In this document: positions 1 through 7,900 of the stretch, piece after piece
Layout: each line of letters begins with the position of its first letter
Position numbering within the stretch: position 1 is the stretch's first letter
NCBI GenBank assembly: GCA_016763235.1
Contig: JAESUE010000202.1
Location: 1-8,836 of the forward strand
Source: Pseudomonadales bacterium
Lineage (GTDB): Bacteria > Pseudomonadota > Gammaproteobacteria > Pseudomonadales > UBA3067
Length of the DNA stretch: 8,836 nucleotides
Direction: 5' to 3'
Notes under the pieces: generated by a model
Told to the model about the DNA's origin: nothing
Databases searched by the model: none
Seen by the model: only the letters and a program-made list of their open reading frames with translations
Program-made: the position numbers and the translations under genes

Positions 1-214
1 AATGATCATTTATAGGTGTAAACTCTTATTTTCCGCCTTGTTCTGCTCAAATTTGAACGCAATCTGAACTCTTACAGGGTTCGCTGAGGTGTTAACATTT
101 CGCCAAACATACAGCTAAAGAAATAGTGATTTATCTCAGGGTTCAGTTTCAGCAGAGTTTGGGCTTTCTGGGTGGATTAAAAACTTGCTTCCTAATTTAG
201 AGTGGTAATACCTA
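1..214. other. Non-coding leader upstream of the nif3-like gene
   Basis: I find no supported coding region here on either strand; all frames are short and unlike known proteins. The stretch must hold the promoter of the nif3-like gene, but I cannot pick a clear -35/-10 pair. The 8-base word CAGGGTTC occurs twice, at 75-82 and 137-144. An inverted pair CTGAAC (64-69) and GTTCAG (141-146) overlaps this area. These could be regulatory or chance. A weak purine-rich stretch (AGAGTGG, about 199-205) lies 9 bases before the ATG at 215 and may be its ribosome binding site. Confidence 0.4.
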
Positions 215-979
215 ATGGAAAATATACAAACTGTACTGGAAGCCTTGAACACCTTGCTTGAACCCTGGAAATTTAAGGATTATTGCCCTAACGGTTTGCA
301 GGTTGAAGGGCGACCGGAAATACGCAAAATTGTTACGGGTGTTACGGCCTGTCAGGCCTTGATAGAAAGAGCTGTTGAGGAAGATGCGGATATGATTCTG
401 GTTCATCACGGTTACTTCTGGAAAGGGGAGGACTCTCGTGTTGTCGGTACCAAGAAAAGACGTTTGGCGCTGTTGCTGAATAAGGAAATAAACCTCGTGG
501 CTTACCACTTGCCCTTGGATGCCCATATGGAGCTTGGAAATAACGCATGTCTGGCAAAGTTATTAGGTATTAAGGTTAAGCAAGCGTTGGTGCAGGGAGA
601 GGACCCTGCTGTTGGTTTTATTGGTGAATTAGAAGAACCTTGTTTTGCTGATGAATTGACGGAAAAAATTGCGGTAGTTCTTCAGCGCAAACCGATGTTT
701 ATTTCAGGGCACGATAGGCATGAAAAGATTCATAGTATTGGCTGGTGCTCAGGTGCTGCGCAAGGTTATATCGATCACGCCATTACCCAGGGTGTTGATG
801 CCTACTTGAGCGGAGAAATTTCTGAGCACACGGTGCACACGGCACGGGAAAATGGCATTCACTATTTTGCCGCGGGGCATCACGCCACCGAGCGTTATGG
901 TGTGCAGGCGCTAGGAGAATATCTAGCGGATAAGTTTTCTCTGGAACATCAGTTTATTGATATAGATAACCCTGTCTAG
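215..979 (+). CDS. Nif3/YbgI-family dinuclear metal-centre protein
   Basis: This encodes a 254-residue cytoplasmic protein of the Nif3/YbgI family (often labelled 'GTP cyclohydrolase 1 type 2'), close to the 247 residues of E. coli YbgI. Family members form toroidal hexamers with two metal ions per subunit; their physiological reaction is not firmly established. The expected ligands are visible: H64-H65 in VHHG, D102 in HLPLDAH, and H222 with E226 in GHHATE. Their spacing matches my recollection of the YbgI ligands (H63, H64, D101, H215, E219). The N-terminal CPNGLQVEG (24-32) and LSGEISEH (198-205) are also typical. There is no signal peptide or membrane segment. The ATG at 215 begins at the family's usual N-terminus, though its ribosome binding site is weak. 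The gene appears to be transcribed alone, since 350 non-coding bases follow. The family assignment is secure; the cellular role is not. Confidence 0.93.
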   Translation: MENIQTVLEALNTLLEPWKFKDYCPNGLQVEGRPEIRKIVTGVTACQALIERAVEEDADMILVHHGYFWKGEDSRVVGTKKRRLALLLNKEINLVAYHLPLDAHMELGNNACLAKLLGIKVKQALVQGEDPAVGFIGELEEPCFADELTEKIAVVLQRKPMFISGHDRHEKIHSIGWCSGAAQGYIDHAITQGVDAYLSGEISEHTVHTARENGIHYFAAGHHATERYGVQALGEYLADKFSLEHQFIDIDNPV

Positions 980-983
980 CATA

Positions 984-1013
984 GGTTTTCTGATCGTAAT
1001 TATTGAGAAAACC
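984..1013 (+). repeat. Inverted repeat just after the nif3-like stop
   Basis: A perfect 8-base inverted repeat, GGTTTTCT (984-991) and AGAAAACC (1006-1013), is separated by 14 bases and starts 4 bases after the stop codon. The position suits a transcript-end hairpin, but no T-run follows on either strand and the stem is A/T-rich. I therefore call it a repeat and not a terminator. Confidence 0.4.
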
Positions 1014-1168
1014 ATTCATGCGCTTATACCTTCTATATAAAGGGAGATGATAACAATAAGGGTTGAAATAAAAGAGACAAATAGCAGCCTGTTTGCCAGT
1101 TAGTAAGTTGTTTAGGCGTTAGTACGACGTGGCCAGTGTGCGCACTTTTCTCTTTTTTAGGTTGTCGA

Positions 1169-1209
1169 AAGGCTATTTCACGAGCTTGTTTTGCGGCATG
1201 GATAGCCTT
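1169..1209. promoter_or_regulatory. Inverted repeat overlapping a possible -35 of sat
   Basis: AAGGCTAT (1169-1176) and ATAGCCTT (1202-1209) are perfect 8-base inverted arms separated by 25 bases. The right arm overlaps the first two bases of the candidate -35 element TTCATA (1208-1213). It could be a binding site for a dimeric regulator or a chance repeat; the sequence alone does not decide. Confidence 0.25.
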
Positions 1210-1236
1210 CATAACTGCCTGAAAGGATCTTATAAT
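1208..1236 (+). promoter_or_regulatory. Candidate sigma-70 promoter for sat (P1)
   Basis: TTCATA (1208-1213) matches the -35 consensus at four of six positions and is followed by a 17-base spacer and a perfect -10, TATAAT (1231-1236). Transcription would begin near 1243 and leave a leader of about 87 bases before the sat ATG. It is predicted from consensus only. Confidence 0.4.
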
Positions 1237-1269
1237 TTTAGTCCACTACTCGAATAAGCTTGCAGGGCG

Positions 1270-1275
1270 TATAAT
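1270..1275 (+). promoter_or_regulatory. Second TATAAT box upstream of sat (P2 candidate)
   Basis: A perfect TATAAT lies 54 bases before the sat start and is followed by a GC-rich CCCGC stretch. No good -35 hexamer sits 16-18 bases upstream (the sequence there is close to TACTCG), and there is no extended -10 TG. If used, it may need an activator. A start near 1282 would give a leader of about 48 bases. Confidence 0.3.
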
Positions 1276-1329
1276 CCCGCAACCTACTCCTTTCTTTTTT
1301 ACATCTACACCCACCAAAGGTAAACAATT

Positions 1330-2547
1330 ATGTCAAAACTGGTCAAGCCTCATGGAAGTGAAACTCTTTTACCCCTTCTCTTAGAGGGCGCTGAACTTGA
1401 GGCAGCAAAGCAAAAAGCGCAAAGCCTCCCAAAAGTAACGCTCAGCTCTCGCGAGACCGGTGACCTGATCATGTTGGGAATTGGTGGCTTTACACCGCTA
1501 AAAGGGTTTATGGGCAAAGCTGATTGGCAGGGTGTTTGTGATTCCATGGCTTTAGAAAGCGGTCTTTTTTGGCCGATCCCTATCACGCTTTCTACTGACC
1601 AAGCGACGGCTGATAGCTTGGCTGATAATGCAGAAGTTGCGTTGGTTGATGGTGAGAGTGGCGAAATTATGGGCTGCATGACGGTCACCGAAAAATACAG
1701 CATTGATAAAATCCATGAGTGTGAGGCAATCTTCACCACCTCTGACGAGGCGCATCCCGGTGTGAAAATGGTCATGGCGCAGGGCGATGTGAATCTTGCT
1801 GGGCCGGTAAAGGTCTTTTCACAGGGTGAGTATCCGGAAAAATATAAAGAAATTTATATGACACCTGCGGAAACACGAGAGTTGTTTGAAGCGAAAGGCT
1901 GGAGTTCTGTGGTCGCCTTTCAAACGCGGAACCCGATGCATCGATCCCATGAGTATCTTGTAAAAATTGCCATTGAAATCTGCGATGGTGTCATGGTGCA
2001 TTCTTTGTTGGGCAAACTTAAGCCCGGAGATATTCCAGCAGAAGTACGACAGGAAGCGATCAGCACACTGATCGACAATTATTTTGTGCCTGATACAGTG
2101 GTTCAATCTGGTTATCCTTTAGATATGCGTTATGCCGGCCCGCGTGAAGCATTGCTACACGCCGTTTTTCGCCAAAACTACGGTTGTTCTCACTTGATTG
2201 TAGGGCGTGATCACGCTGGAGTGGGCGACTATTACAGCCCCTTCGACGCACACCATATTTTTGATCAAGTGCCTGAGGGCGCATTATTAACCCAGCCGCT
2301 TAGAATCGACTGGACCTTCTGGTGTAATAAATGCGGCACAATGGCATCGATGAAAACCTGCCCACATGGTGCAGAAGACCGCGTGTTAGTTTCAGGTACA
2401 AAAGTAAGAAAGGCTCTTTCTGAAGACGGTGATATTGATGCGAACTTTAGTCGCCCAGAAGTGCTGGAGGTGTTGAAACGTTATTACGCTTCTATCGCAG
2501 AAGAAGATAAGGTCAAAGTCACACTGAGTGGACACTCAGCAAAATAG
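1330..2547 (+). CDS. sat: Sulfate adenylyltransferase (ATP sulfurylase), single-chain zinc type
   Basis: Sat catalyses ATP + sulfate to adenosine 5'-phosphosulfate (APS) + pyrophosphate in the cytoplasm, the first step of sulfate activation. The 405-residue length is normal for the bacterial one-subunit form, which is unrelated to the CysD/CysN pair. Visible motifs are the nucleotide/sulfate-binding QTRNPMHRSHE (198-208), VGRDHAG (291-297), and SGTKVRKALSE (355-365) near the C-terminus. C332, C335, C344 and H346 form a likely zinc site, as in thermophile and sulfur-oxidiser Sat proteins. No APS-kinase domain follows, so APS must be handled elsewhere. The ATG at 1330 has AAAGG (1316-1320) 9 bases upstream. 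The gene stands alone between a promoter-like region and a terminator. With no aprAB or dsr genes in view, assimilation is the simpler role, but a dissimilatory one cannot be excluded from this window. Confidence 0.96.
   Translation: MSKLVKPHGSETLLPLLLEGAELEAAKQKAQSLPKVTLSSRETGDLIMLGIGGFTPLKGFMGKADWQGVCDSMALESGLFWPIPITLSTDQATADSLADNAEVALVDGESGEIMGCMTVTEKYSIDKIHECEAIFTTSDEAHPGVKMVMAQGDVNLAGPVKVFSQGEYPEKYKEIYMTPAETRELFEAKGWSSVVAFQTRNPMHRSHEYLVKIAIEICDGVMVHSLLGKLKPGDIPAEVRQEAISTLIDNYFVPDTVVQSGYPLDMRYAGPREALLHAVFRQNYGCSHLIVGRDHAGVGDYYSPFDAHHIFDQVPEGALLTQPLRIDWTFWCNKCGTMASMKTCPHGAEDRVLVSGTKVRKALSEDGDIDANFSRPEVLEVLKRYYASIAEEDKVKVTLSGHSAK
2524..2539 (+). repeat. Short perfect inverted repeat at the 3' end of sat
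   Basis: CTGAGTG (2524-2530) and CACTCAG (2533-2539) are perfect inverted arms with two bases between them. In RNA this would fold as a 6-bp stem with a GGAC loop. It is inside the coding sequence, over codons for the last residues (around LSGHSA), and lies 15 bases before the terminator stem. It may add to 3'-end stability of the transcript or be incidental. Confidence 0.4.
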
Positions 2548-2553
2548 TAAAAG

Positions 2554-2579
2554 GCCCGGTTTAACCGGGCTTTTTTATT
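2554..2579 (+). terminator. Rho-independent terminator after sat
   Basis: GCCCGGT (2554-2560), a TTA loop, and ACCGGGC (2564-2570) form a perfect 7-bp GC-rich stem. It is followed at once by TTTTTTATTT (2571-2580) and preceded by an A-run. It begins 7 bases after the sat stop and should end that transcript efficiently, which isolates sat from the hydratase gene. Confidence 0.92.
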
Positions 2580-2581
2580 TC

Positions 2582-2587
2582 AGGGAG
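2582..2587 (+). promoter_or_regulatory. Ribosome binding site fixing the GTG start of the hydratase gene
   Basis: AGGGAG (2582-2587) lies 7 bases before the GTG at 2595. This good Shine-Dalgarno match supports the GTG as the start, and the resulting MDAIQVEKQGHVAVLTLNNP opening is a typical crotonase N-terminus. The site is only 2 bases downstream of the terminator T-tract of sat, so the hydratase promoter must overlap the end of sat or its transcripts must read through. Confidence 0.65.
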
Positions 2588-2594
2588 AAAAATA

Positions 2595-3367
2595 GTGGAT
2601 GCGATTCAGGTTGAGAAACAAGGGCACGTTGCTGTCCTCACATTAAATAATCCTCCAGCTAATACCTGGACAGAGCAAAGCCTACAGCTGCTAAAAAACA
2701 TTGTTCATGAATTAAATAGCGACAAGTCTAATTTCAGCCTAGTTATTACCGGCCAAGGTGAAAATTCTTTTCCGCCGGCGCTGATTTAAAACTGTTTGCT
2801 GCTGGCGAAGTGGGCGTGGCGAGCACGATGTCCCGCGCTTTTGGCGAGGCATTTGCAACCTTGGCAGCTTACGAAGGGGTTTCTGTAGCGGCCATCAATG
2901 GGTATGCCATGGGAGGAGGCCTTGAATGTGCATTGGCGTGTGATTTGAGAATCGCGGAAGAGCAGGCTGTATTGGCCTTGCCTGAGGCTAAAGTGGGTTT
3001 GCTTCCCTGTGGTGGTGGCACCCAGGTTCTTCCCTGGATTGTGGGTGAATCTTGGGCTAAGCGAATGATCCTTTGCGGTGAGCAGGTTAATGCCGAAACC
3101 GCCTTGCGAATTGGCTTGGTAGACGAGGTGACAAAAAAGGGCGAGTCATTTAATAAAGCATTGGCCCTAGCTGAGCAAGTGGCCAAACAAAGCCCGACGA
3201 GCGTTAGCGCATCCAAAAAGCTGATTATGTCCGCCCGTAGCCAACCCATGAAACATGCTTGGGCTGGTGAGCGAGAAGCATTTGTTGCCCTATTTGAAAC
3301 GGACGATCAAAAAGAAGGTGTTAATGCCTTTCTTGAAAAGAGAAAGCCTGAGTGGAAAAATCAGTAG
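2595..3367 (+). pseudogene. Enoyl-CoA hydratase/isomerase family protein, frameshifted
   Basis: The family adds water across, or isomerises, the double bond of enoyl-CoA thioesters, classically in fatty-acid or amino-acid breakdown. The first frame (GTG 2595 to stop 2789) reads 64 residues and ends in a meaningless PPALI; the matching remainder continues in another frame to 3367. Adding one T to the run at 2768-2771 gives FSAGADLKLF and a normal 257-residue crotonase. In the repaired protein the AGAD oxyanion-loop motif falls at 61-64. E111 (in MGGGLE) and E131 (in LPEAKVG) match rat crotonase E144 and E164 in context and in their 20-residue spacing. GGGTQ and GLVDEV are also typical. Since the rest of the frame is clean, the lesion is either recent or a sequencing/assembly error. 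A GTG at 2810 could start a shorter product, but it would lack the oxyanion loop. Substrate cannot be told. The family is certain; whether the gene is truly broken is not. Confidence 0.85.
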
Positions 3368-3662
3368 GTGAAATATTTTGGTGATTCCTTGGGTTTTGCC
3401 GAGGGATCACTTGCTCATGCTGAGAACTTAAAAAACAACATCGCTGTACGTGTATTTATTTTAATATAAATTGTTCTCGTAAAAGGCAGTCATCAAATTC
3501 CCGCCAACATTATAAATGAACATATGGCTGCAATAGCCGCGTAAATTGTTGTGCGCCTGGGGTTTGAGCTTGCACCTTGTCAGTAAAAAATAGACGGACT
3601 TCTAACCCCGCTATCTATAACACCACGGGTATATTCATAGTATTGATAAGTGAATTAAATTT
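3368..3662. other. Intergenic region between hydratase and sbcD
   Basis: Nothing codes here convincingly. Besides the hairpin at 3381-3410 there are near-consensus -10 words: TATAAA at 3511-3516, TATAAC at 3616-3621 and TATATT at 3630-3635. None has a good -35 at the right distance. The TTGTCA at 3577-3582 is a fair -35 but its partner at 3600-3605 is poor. The sbcDC promoter is presumably in this stretch. I see no LexA-type CTGT-N8-ACAG box. Confidence 0.4.
3381..3410 (+). terminator. Hairpin after the hydratase gene, possible terminator
   Basis: GTGATTCCTTGG (3381-3392) pairs with CCGAGGGATCAC (3399-3410) around a GTTTTG loop. The 12-bp stem contains two T-G pairs, which are allowed as U-G wobbles only in + strand RNA; on the other strand they would be A-C mismatches. 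This points to an RNA hairpin of the hydratase transcript, 13 bases after its stop. The following TTGCTC is a poor U-tract, so termination may be weak or the hairpin may protect the 3' end. Confidence 0.55.
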
Positions 3663-4910
3663 ATGAAAATTCTCCACACCTCAGACTGGCATTTAGGTCG
3701 AATGCTGTATGGCAGAAAGCGTTACGAAGAATTCGAGGCATTTTTGAATTGGCTGGCAGAATCGATTCAAAAAGATGATATTGATGTTCTCTTAATCGCC
3801 GGTGATATCTTTGATACCAGTACGCCCAGTAATCGTGCTCAAGCGCTTTATTATCGATTTTTATGCCGCATAGCAGCTTCAAATTGTCGGCATGTGATTG
3901 TGATTGCGGGAAATCACGACTCCCCATCGTTTCTTAATGCCCCGAAGGAGCTGCTTAAAGCGCTTGATGTGCATGTGATTGGTCGTACTACAGAAAATAT
4001 CGAAGACGAAGTGTTGGTGCTTCTAGACAAAAAAAATATACCCGAATTGATTGTGTGCGCTGTTCCTTATTTGCGCGATAGAGATATTCGTACTGTGGAC
4101 GCGGGTGAGAGCATTGAAGATAAAGAGCAAAAACTGGTGGATGGCATTCGTCATCATTATGCCGCTGTAGCCGCACTTGCAGAACAAAAGCGTGATGAGT
4201 TTGATGGAAACGTTCCCATTATTGGCATGGGGCATCTTTTCACGGCGGGCGGGCAAACCATTGATGGCGACGGCGTGCGTGAGCTTTATGTGGGCTCGCT
4301 CGCGCATGTGAATTCCTCTACGTTTCCGGCCTCATTTGATTATGTGGCTCTTGGGCATTTGCATGTGCCACAAACCGTAGGTGGGTTTGATCATATCCGT
4401 TATTGCGGTTCTCCGGTGGCGATGGGCTTTGGTGAAGCCAAACAGCAGAAGAGCGTGTGCCACATTGAATTTTTTCATGATGCTGAAAAGCCAAACACCG
4501 CTATTTCTGTTCAACGGGTTGATGTCCCAGTGTTTCAGAAACTTGCGTGTGTTAAAGGAAGCTGGGAGAGTATTTCAAAACGAATTCTTGCGCTCGCGGC
4601 GATGGGTTCGCGGGTATGGATTGAGGTTATCTACGAGGGCGATGAAGTTATTGGCGATTTGCGCGACCGTTTGGATCTTGCCATTGCCGATACGGAAATA
4701 GAAATTTTGCGGGTTAAGAATGCTCGCATCATAGACCGTGTATTGGGGGGTGCTCAGGAAGACGAGTCACTGGATGACCTAGACGAGTATGAAGTGTTCG
4801 ACAGATGCCTTGCAGCACACGCTGTGCCTGATGAGCAGCGGCCAGAATTACTTCGTGCTTACAAAGAAACACTCAGCTCTCTTTACGAAGACGATATACG
4901 GGCGGAATAA
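3663..4910 (+). CDS. sbcD: SbcCD nuclease subunit SbcD (Mre11-type)
   Basis: SbcD is the metal-dependent (Mn2+ in E. coli) nuclease subunit of SbcCD, which trims double-stranded ends and cuts DNA hairpins and protein-blocked ends. At 415 residues it is slightly longer than the E. coli protein (about 400). The calcineurin-like phosphoesterase motifs are complete and in order: D8 and H10 in SDWHLG, D48 in AGDIFD, N84-H85-D86 in GNHDS, H191 in GMGHLF, and H232/H234 in LGHLH. The C-terminal part (from about 275) is the less conserved capping and SbcC-binding region. The ATG at 3663 gives the family's usual MKILHTSDWH opening; its ribosome binding site is weak (AAGTGA at about 3648-3653). The stop is 11 bases before sbcC, a standard operon arrangement. 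There is no signal peptide, and the protein acts in the cytoplasm on DNA. Confidence 0.97.
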   Translation: MKILHTSDWHLGRMLYGRKRYEEFEAFLNWLAESIQKDDIDVLLIAGDIFDTSTPSNRAQALYYRFLCRIAASNCRHVIVIAGNHDSPSFLNAPKELLKALDVHVIGRTTENIEDEVLVLLDKKNIPELIVCAVPYLRDRDIRTVDAGESIEDKEQKLVDGIRHHYAAVAALAEQKRDEFDGNVPIIGMGHLFTAGGQTIDGDGVRELYVGSLAHVNSSTFPASFDYVALGHLHVPQTVGGFDHIRYCGSPVAMGFGEAKQQKSVCHIEFFHDAEKPNTAISVQRVDVPVFQKLACVKGSWESISKRILALAAMGSRVWIEVIYEGDEVIGDLRDRLDLAIADTEIEILRVKNARIIDRVLGGAQEDESLDDLDEYEVFDRCLAAHAVPDEQRPELLRAYKETLSSLYEDDIRAE

Positions 4911-4921
4911 AGAACTAGTCG

Positions 4922-7900
4922 ATGAAAATATTGCAGATACGATTCAAAAATTTAAATTCACTGGTTGGCGAGTGGGAAATTGATCTTAGCCATCCAGCGT
5001 ATATATCCGACGGTATTTTCGCCATTACTGGGCCAACCGGCGCGGGTAAAACCAGTATTCTGGATGCCATTTGCCTCGCGCTGTATGGCCGGACCCCCCG
5101 TCTTAATCGAATTAATAAAAGTGTGAACGAGATTATGTCGCGTCAAACCGGCGAGTGTTTTGCGGAAGTGACGTTTGAAACGCAAGCGGGGCGTTTCCGT
5201 TGCCATTGGAGTCAGCATCGGGCACGTAAAAAATCGGGCGGTGATTTACAGAACCCTAAGCACGAGATTGCCAACGCTGATTCTGGTGAGATTTTTGAAT
5301 CCAAACTTAAAGGAGTCGCCGACCAGGTAGAGATCATTACGGGCATGGATTTTGACCGTTTTACCCGATCTATGCTTCTGGCCCAAGGCGGTTTTGCCGC
5401 ATTTTTACAGGCTGCATCGGATGAACGTGCGCCCATTCTTGAGCAAATAACGGGCACAGAAATTTACAGCAAAATATCCGTTCGCGTTCACGAGTTTCGT
5501 ACTGAAGAGCGAAAAAAATTAGATTTACTTCAGGCCGAATTGATGGGGATGCAATTCTTATCCGTAGAAGAAGAAATACAACTTACCCAGACCCTCGGCG
5601 AAAAAGCACAACAGACTACGGCGCTGACAGCTTCAATCAATGAGAAAAACACCGCAATCACCTGGTTGGAAAATGTTACTCGGCTTGAATTCGAATTAAA
5701 AAACCTTGATCTCGAAAAGGCTGAATTACAGCATCGACTAGAGACGTTTGCTGCAGAGAAAACGCGTTTACAGCGCGCTAATACGGCTCTTGAACTCGCG
5801 GCAGATTACGCGGCTTTAAGTGCTATTCGCAAAGAACAAGGGCTTGAGCGAAGCGCGCTACACAAATCTCGGGAGACATTGCCTTGTTGTGCAGAAGTCG
5901 CCGAGCAGGCAGACGATGCCATGAGCAATGCATCGAAACAGCTGGTGGTAGGAAAAACAGAACAGCAGGAGGCGTTGCCGTTAATACGTCGGGTTCGTGA
6001 GCTGGATCTAAAAATTACGGAGAAAAATAAATTAATTAAAACAACGAATGTTTCCATAGCCGATCTCGTGTCGTTATTTGAAACTCTAAAAATAGAGCAT
6101 GTAAAATATTCTAATGAATTAAGCGCGAAACAAACTGCCGTAGAAAAACTGAATTCGCAGCTTGTAGCGACGAAAGTGGATGGTAAATTACGTGAACAGC
6201 TTGAAGGTGTGCGCGGTCGGTTTGATTATCTGAAAACGGTAAAAAACCAGTTTTCCAATAAAAGGCAAGAAGCTGTGCAAGCGGAGAATAAGCAGCAATC
6301 AGAGAGTAATGTTTGCTTGGAGCAACATGAGAAACTAAAAAAATCGCAAGGCGAGCTGGAAATAATTAAGCAACAAGGAGATGACAAAAAAGCAGCGTTA
6401 CAGAATATCCTTGAGAAAAAAGACGCGGCTCATTGGCGAGACCAACAAGCGTTACTGACAGCACAGAATGATCTTGTCGGTAAAACGCTAGAAGCGATTC
6501 AAGCCCAGTCACGTGCAAATGAGGAAAACGTTAAGCTTGATCAGCGCAAAGTTTCTCTTGTCGTAGAGCAGAAGCAGATAAACACGGCACTGAGAACTGA
6601 AACCCAAAACCGCGCGTTGCAGGAAACAGTATTAACCCACCTTGAAACCCAGCTTACATTACTCAAAAGAATTGATGACTTGGAATCTGCCCGTCATCAT
6701 TTGGAAGACGGCGAGCCTTGTCCGTTGTGCGGCGCAGAGTCTCACCCCTATGCTGAAGGGAATATTCCCAAGCTTGACGATACCCAGCAGGAATTAAGTG
6801 TATTAAGAGCAGCGCTTACATCTCTTAATGAGCTAATTTCTGCATGCAAGGTTACGTTAGCTCAGGTGGGAAAAGATCTTGAACAAGTTGCTTCTGCTCA
6901 ACAAGAGCAAAGCAGTAGAGTGGATGAAAACCGTCAGGTGGTTCGTCAAAATTGTGAGAAATTAGCTTTAGCGCCAGAATTATTGATTTCAGCTTCAAAG
7001 CTGCAAGAAACACTGAGTGCGCGTCAACAGAAAAATGGAATGTTGCTCGCTCGGGCTAGTGATATTTTAAAGACCGTAGACTTAATAGAAAAAGAGCTGC
7101 ACACACTGCGTGAATCATTTTCTAGTACAAGAGATATGGTTTCGGATTGTGATCGTAAGGCGCAAGCGGCCACGCATAAAAAGGATTCCGCCGCAGAGCA
7201 GCTTAAACGGCTAAAAAATGAAGCAAATGAATTAAATCAGCAGCAGGATGATTTTCTCACTGAGCTGAAGAAAGAGCTGCAGGTCTTTGGAATCGAGACC
7301 TTATCTATAGAACAGCTTGATGTGACTCTTGATCAGTTGATACTGCGTCGAGATCAGTGGGTGGTAAGAACGCATAAAAAGGATGAGTTCGAAAAAATAA
7401 TAAGCGCGCTTGGCGTTCAACTTCTGCATCAGGAAAACACGCTTGCCACAACGGGGAATGACCTTAATAAAGAGCAAGAAAACGTTGCAGAGCTATTGCG
7501 AGAGAAAGACTTGTTTTCTCAAGAACGGTGTCAAATTTTCGGGAATAAAAATGCTGATCAGGAAGAAGCGCGTTTTTCTACAAACATCGACGTATCTGAA
7601 AAAGAGCTGGAGGGCGCTCGCGACAAATCATCGCTCGCTAAGCAAGCGCTGAATAAGATAAATGCGCGATTAGATGAATTAGTTAAATCAATAGAGTCTC
7701 GAAAAACCCAATTAACATCGATAGACACGGCCTTTGTGCTTCGTTTGAAAGCATCCGGTTTTATCGACGAAAGCAGCTACCAATCCGCTTGCCTCACGGA
7801 AGATGAGCGTAGGGCCTTAACAGGTCAATCACAACAGCTTTTAGCTGAAGAGTCAGAGCTTAATTCGAAGCAGTGCGACAAAAAAGAATTATTGAAAACA

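Larger units (their letters stand above)
980..1329. other. 350-base intergenic region before sat
   Basis: No credible gene is present; the longest readable frames are below about 20 codons and lack family features. The region holds the inverted repeat at 984-1013 and an imperfect direct repeat whose core GTTAGTA recurs at 1099-1105 and 1118-1124, 19 bases apart. A second inverted repeat lies at 1169-1209, and two TATAAT boxes at 1231-1236 and 1270-1275. This is more regulatory-looking DNA than elsewhere in the window, which fits a controlled sulfur gene downstream, but no regulator site can be named. Confidence 0.45.

Noticed and set aside
1259..1330. tRNA or small-RNA gene suggested by TATAATCCCGC before sat
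   Set aside because: No cloverleaf, T-loop GTTCRANYC or CCA end can be found in the following 50 bases; the motif is better read as a -10 element.
1350..1775. 141-codon - strand frame opposite sat
   Set aside because: Antisense shadow of a highly conserved gene, with composition expected from reverse reading of sat codons and no domain.
2810..3367. A separate, shorter hydratase-like gene starting at GTG 2810
   Set aside because: It has no evident ribosome binding site, and the missing N-terminal part including the oxyanion loop is present immediately upstream in another frame, so a frameshifted single gene explains it better.
3440..3460. Possible LexA (SOS) box before sbcD, starting with CTGT at about 3443
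   Set aside because: The second half does not match ACAG at the required distance.
3422..3478. Inverted pair GAGAAC (3422-3427) and GTTCTC (3473-3478)
   Set aside because: Six bases separated by 45 is expected by chance and nothing nearby supports a function.
4381..4701. 106-codon + strand frame inside sbcD
   Set aside because: It is a shadow of sbcD in another frame; sbcD carries all conserved nuclease motifs here.
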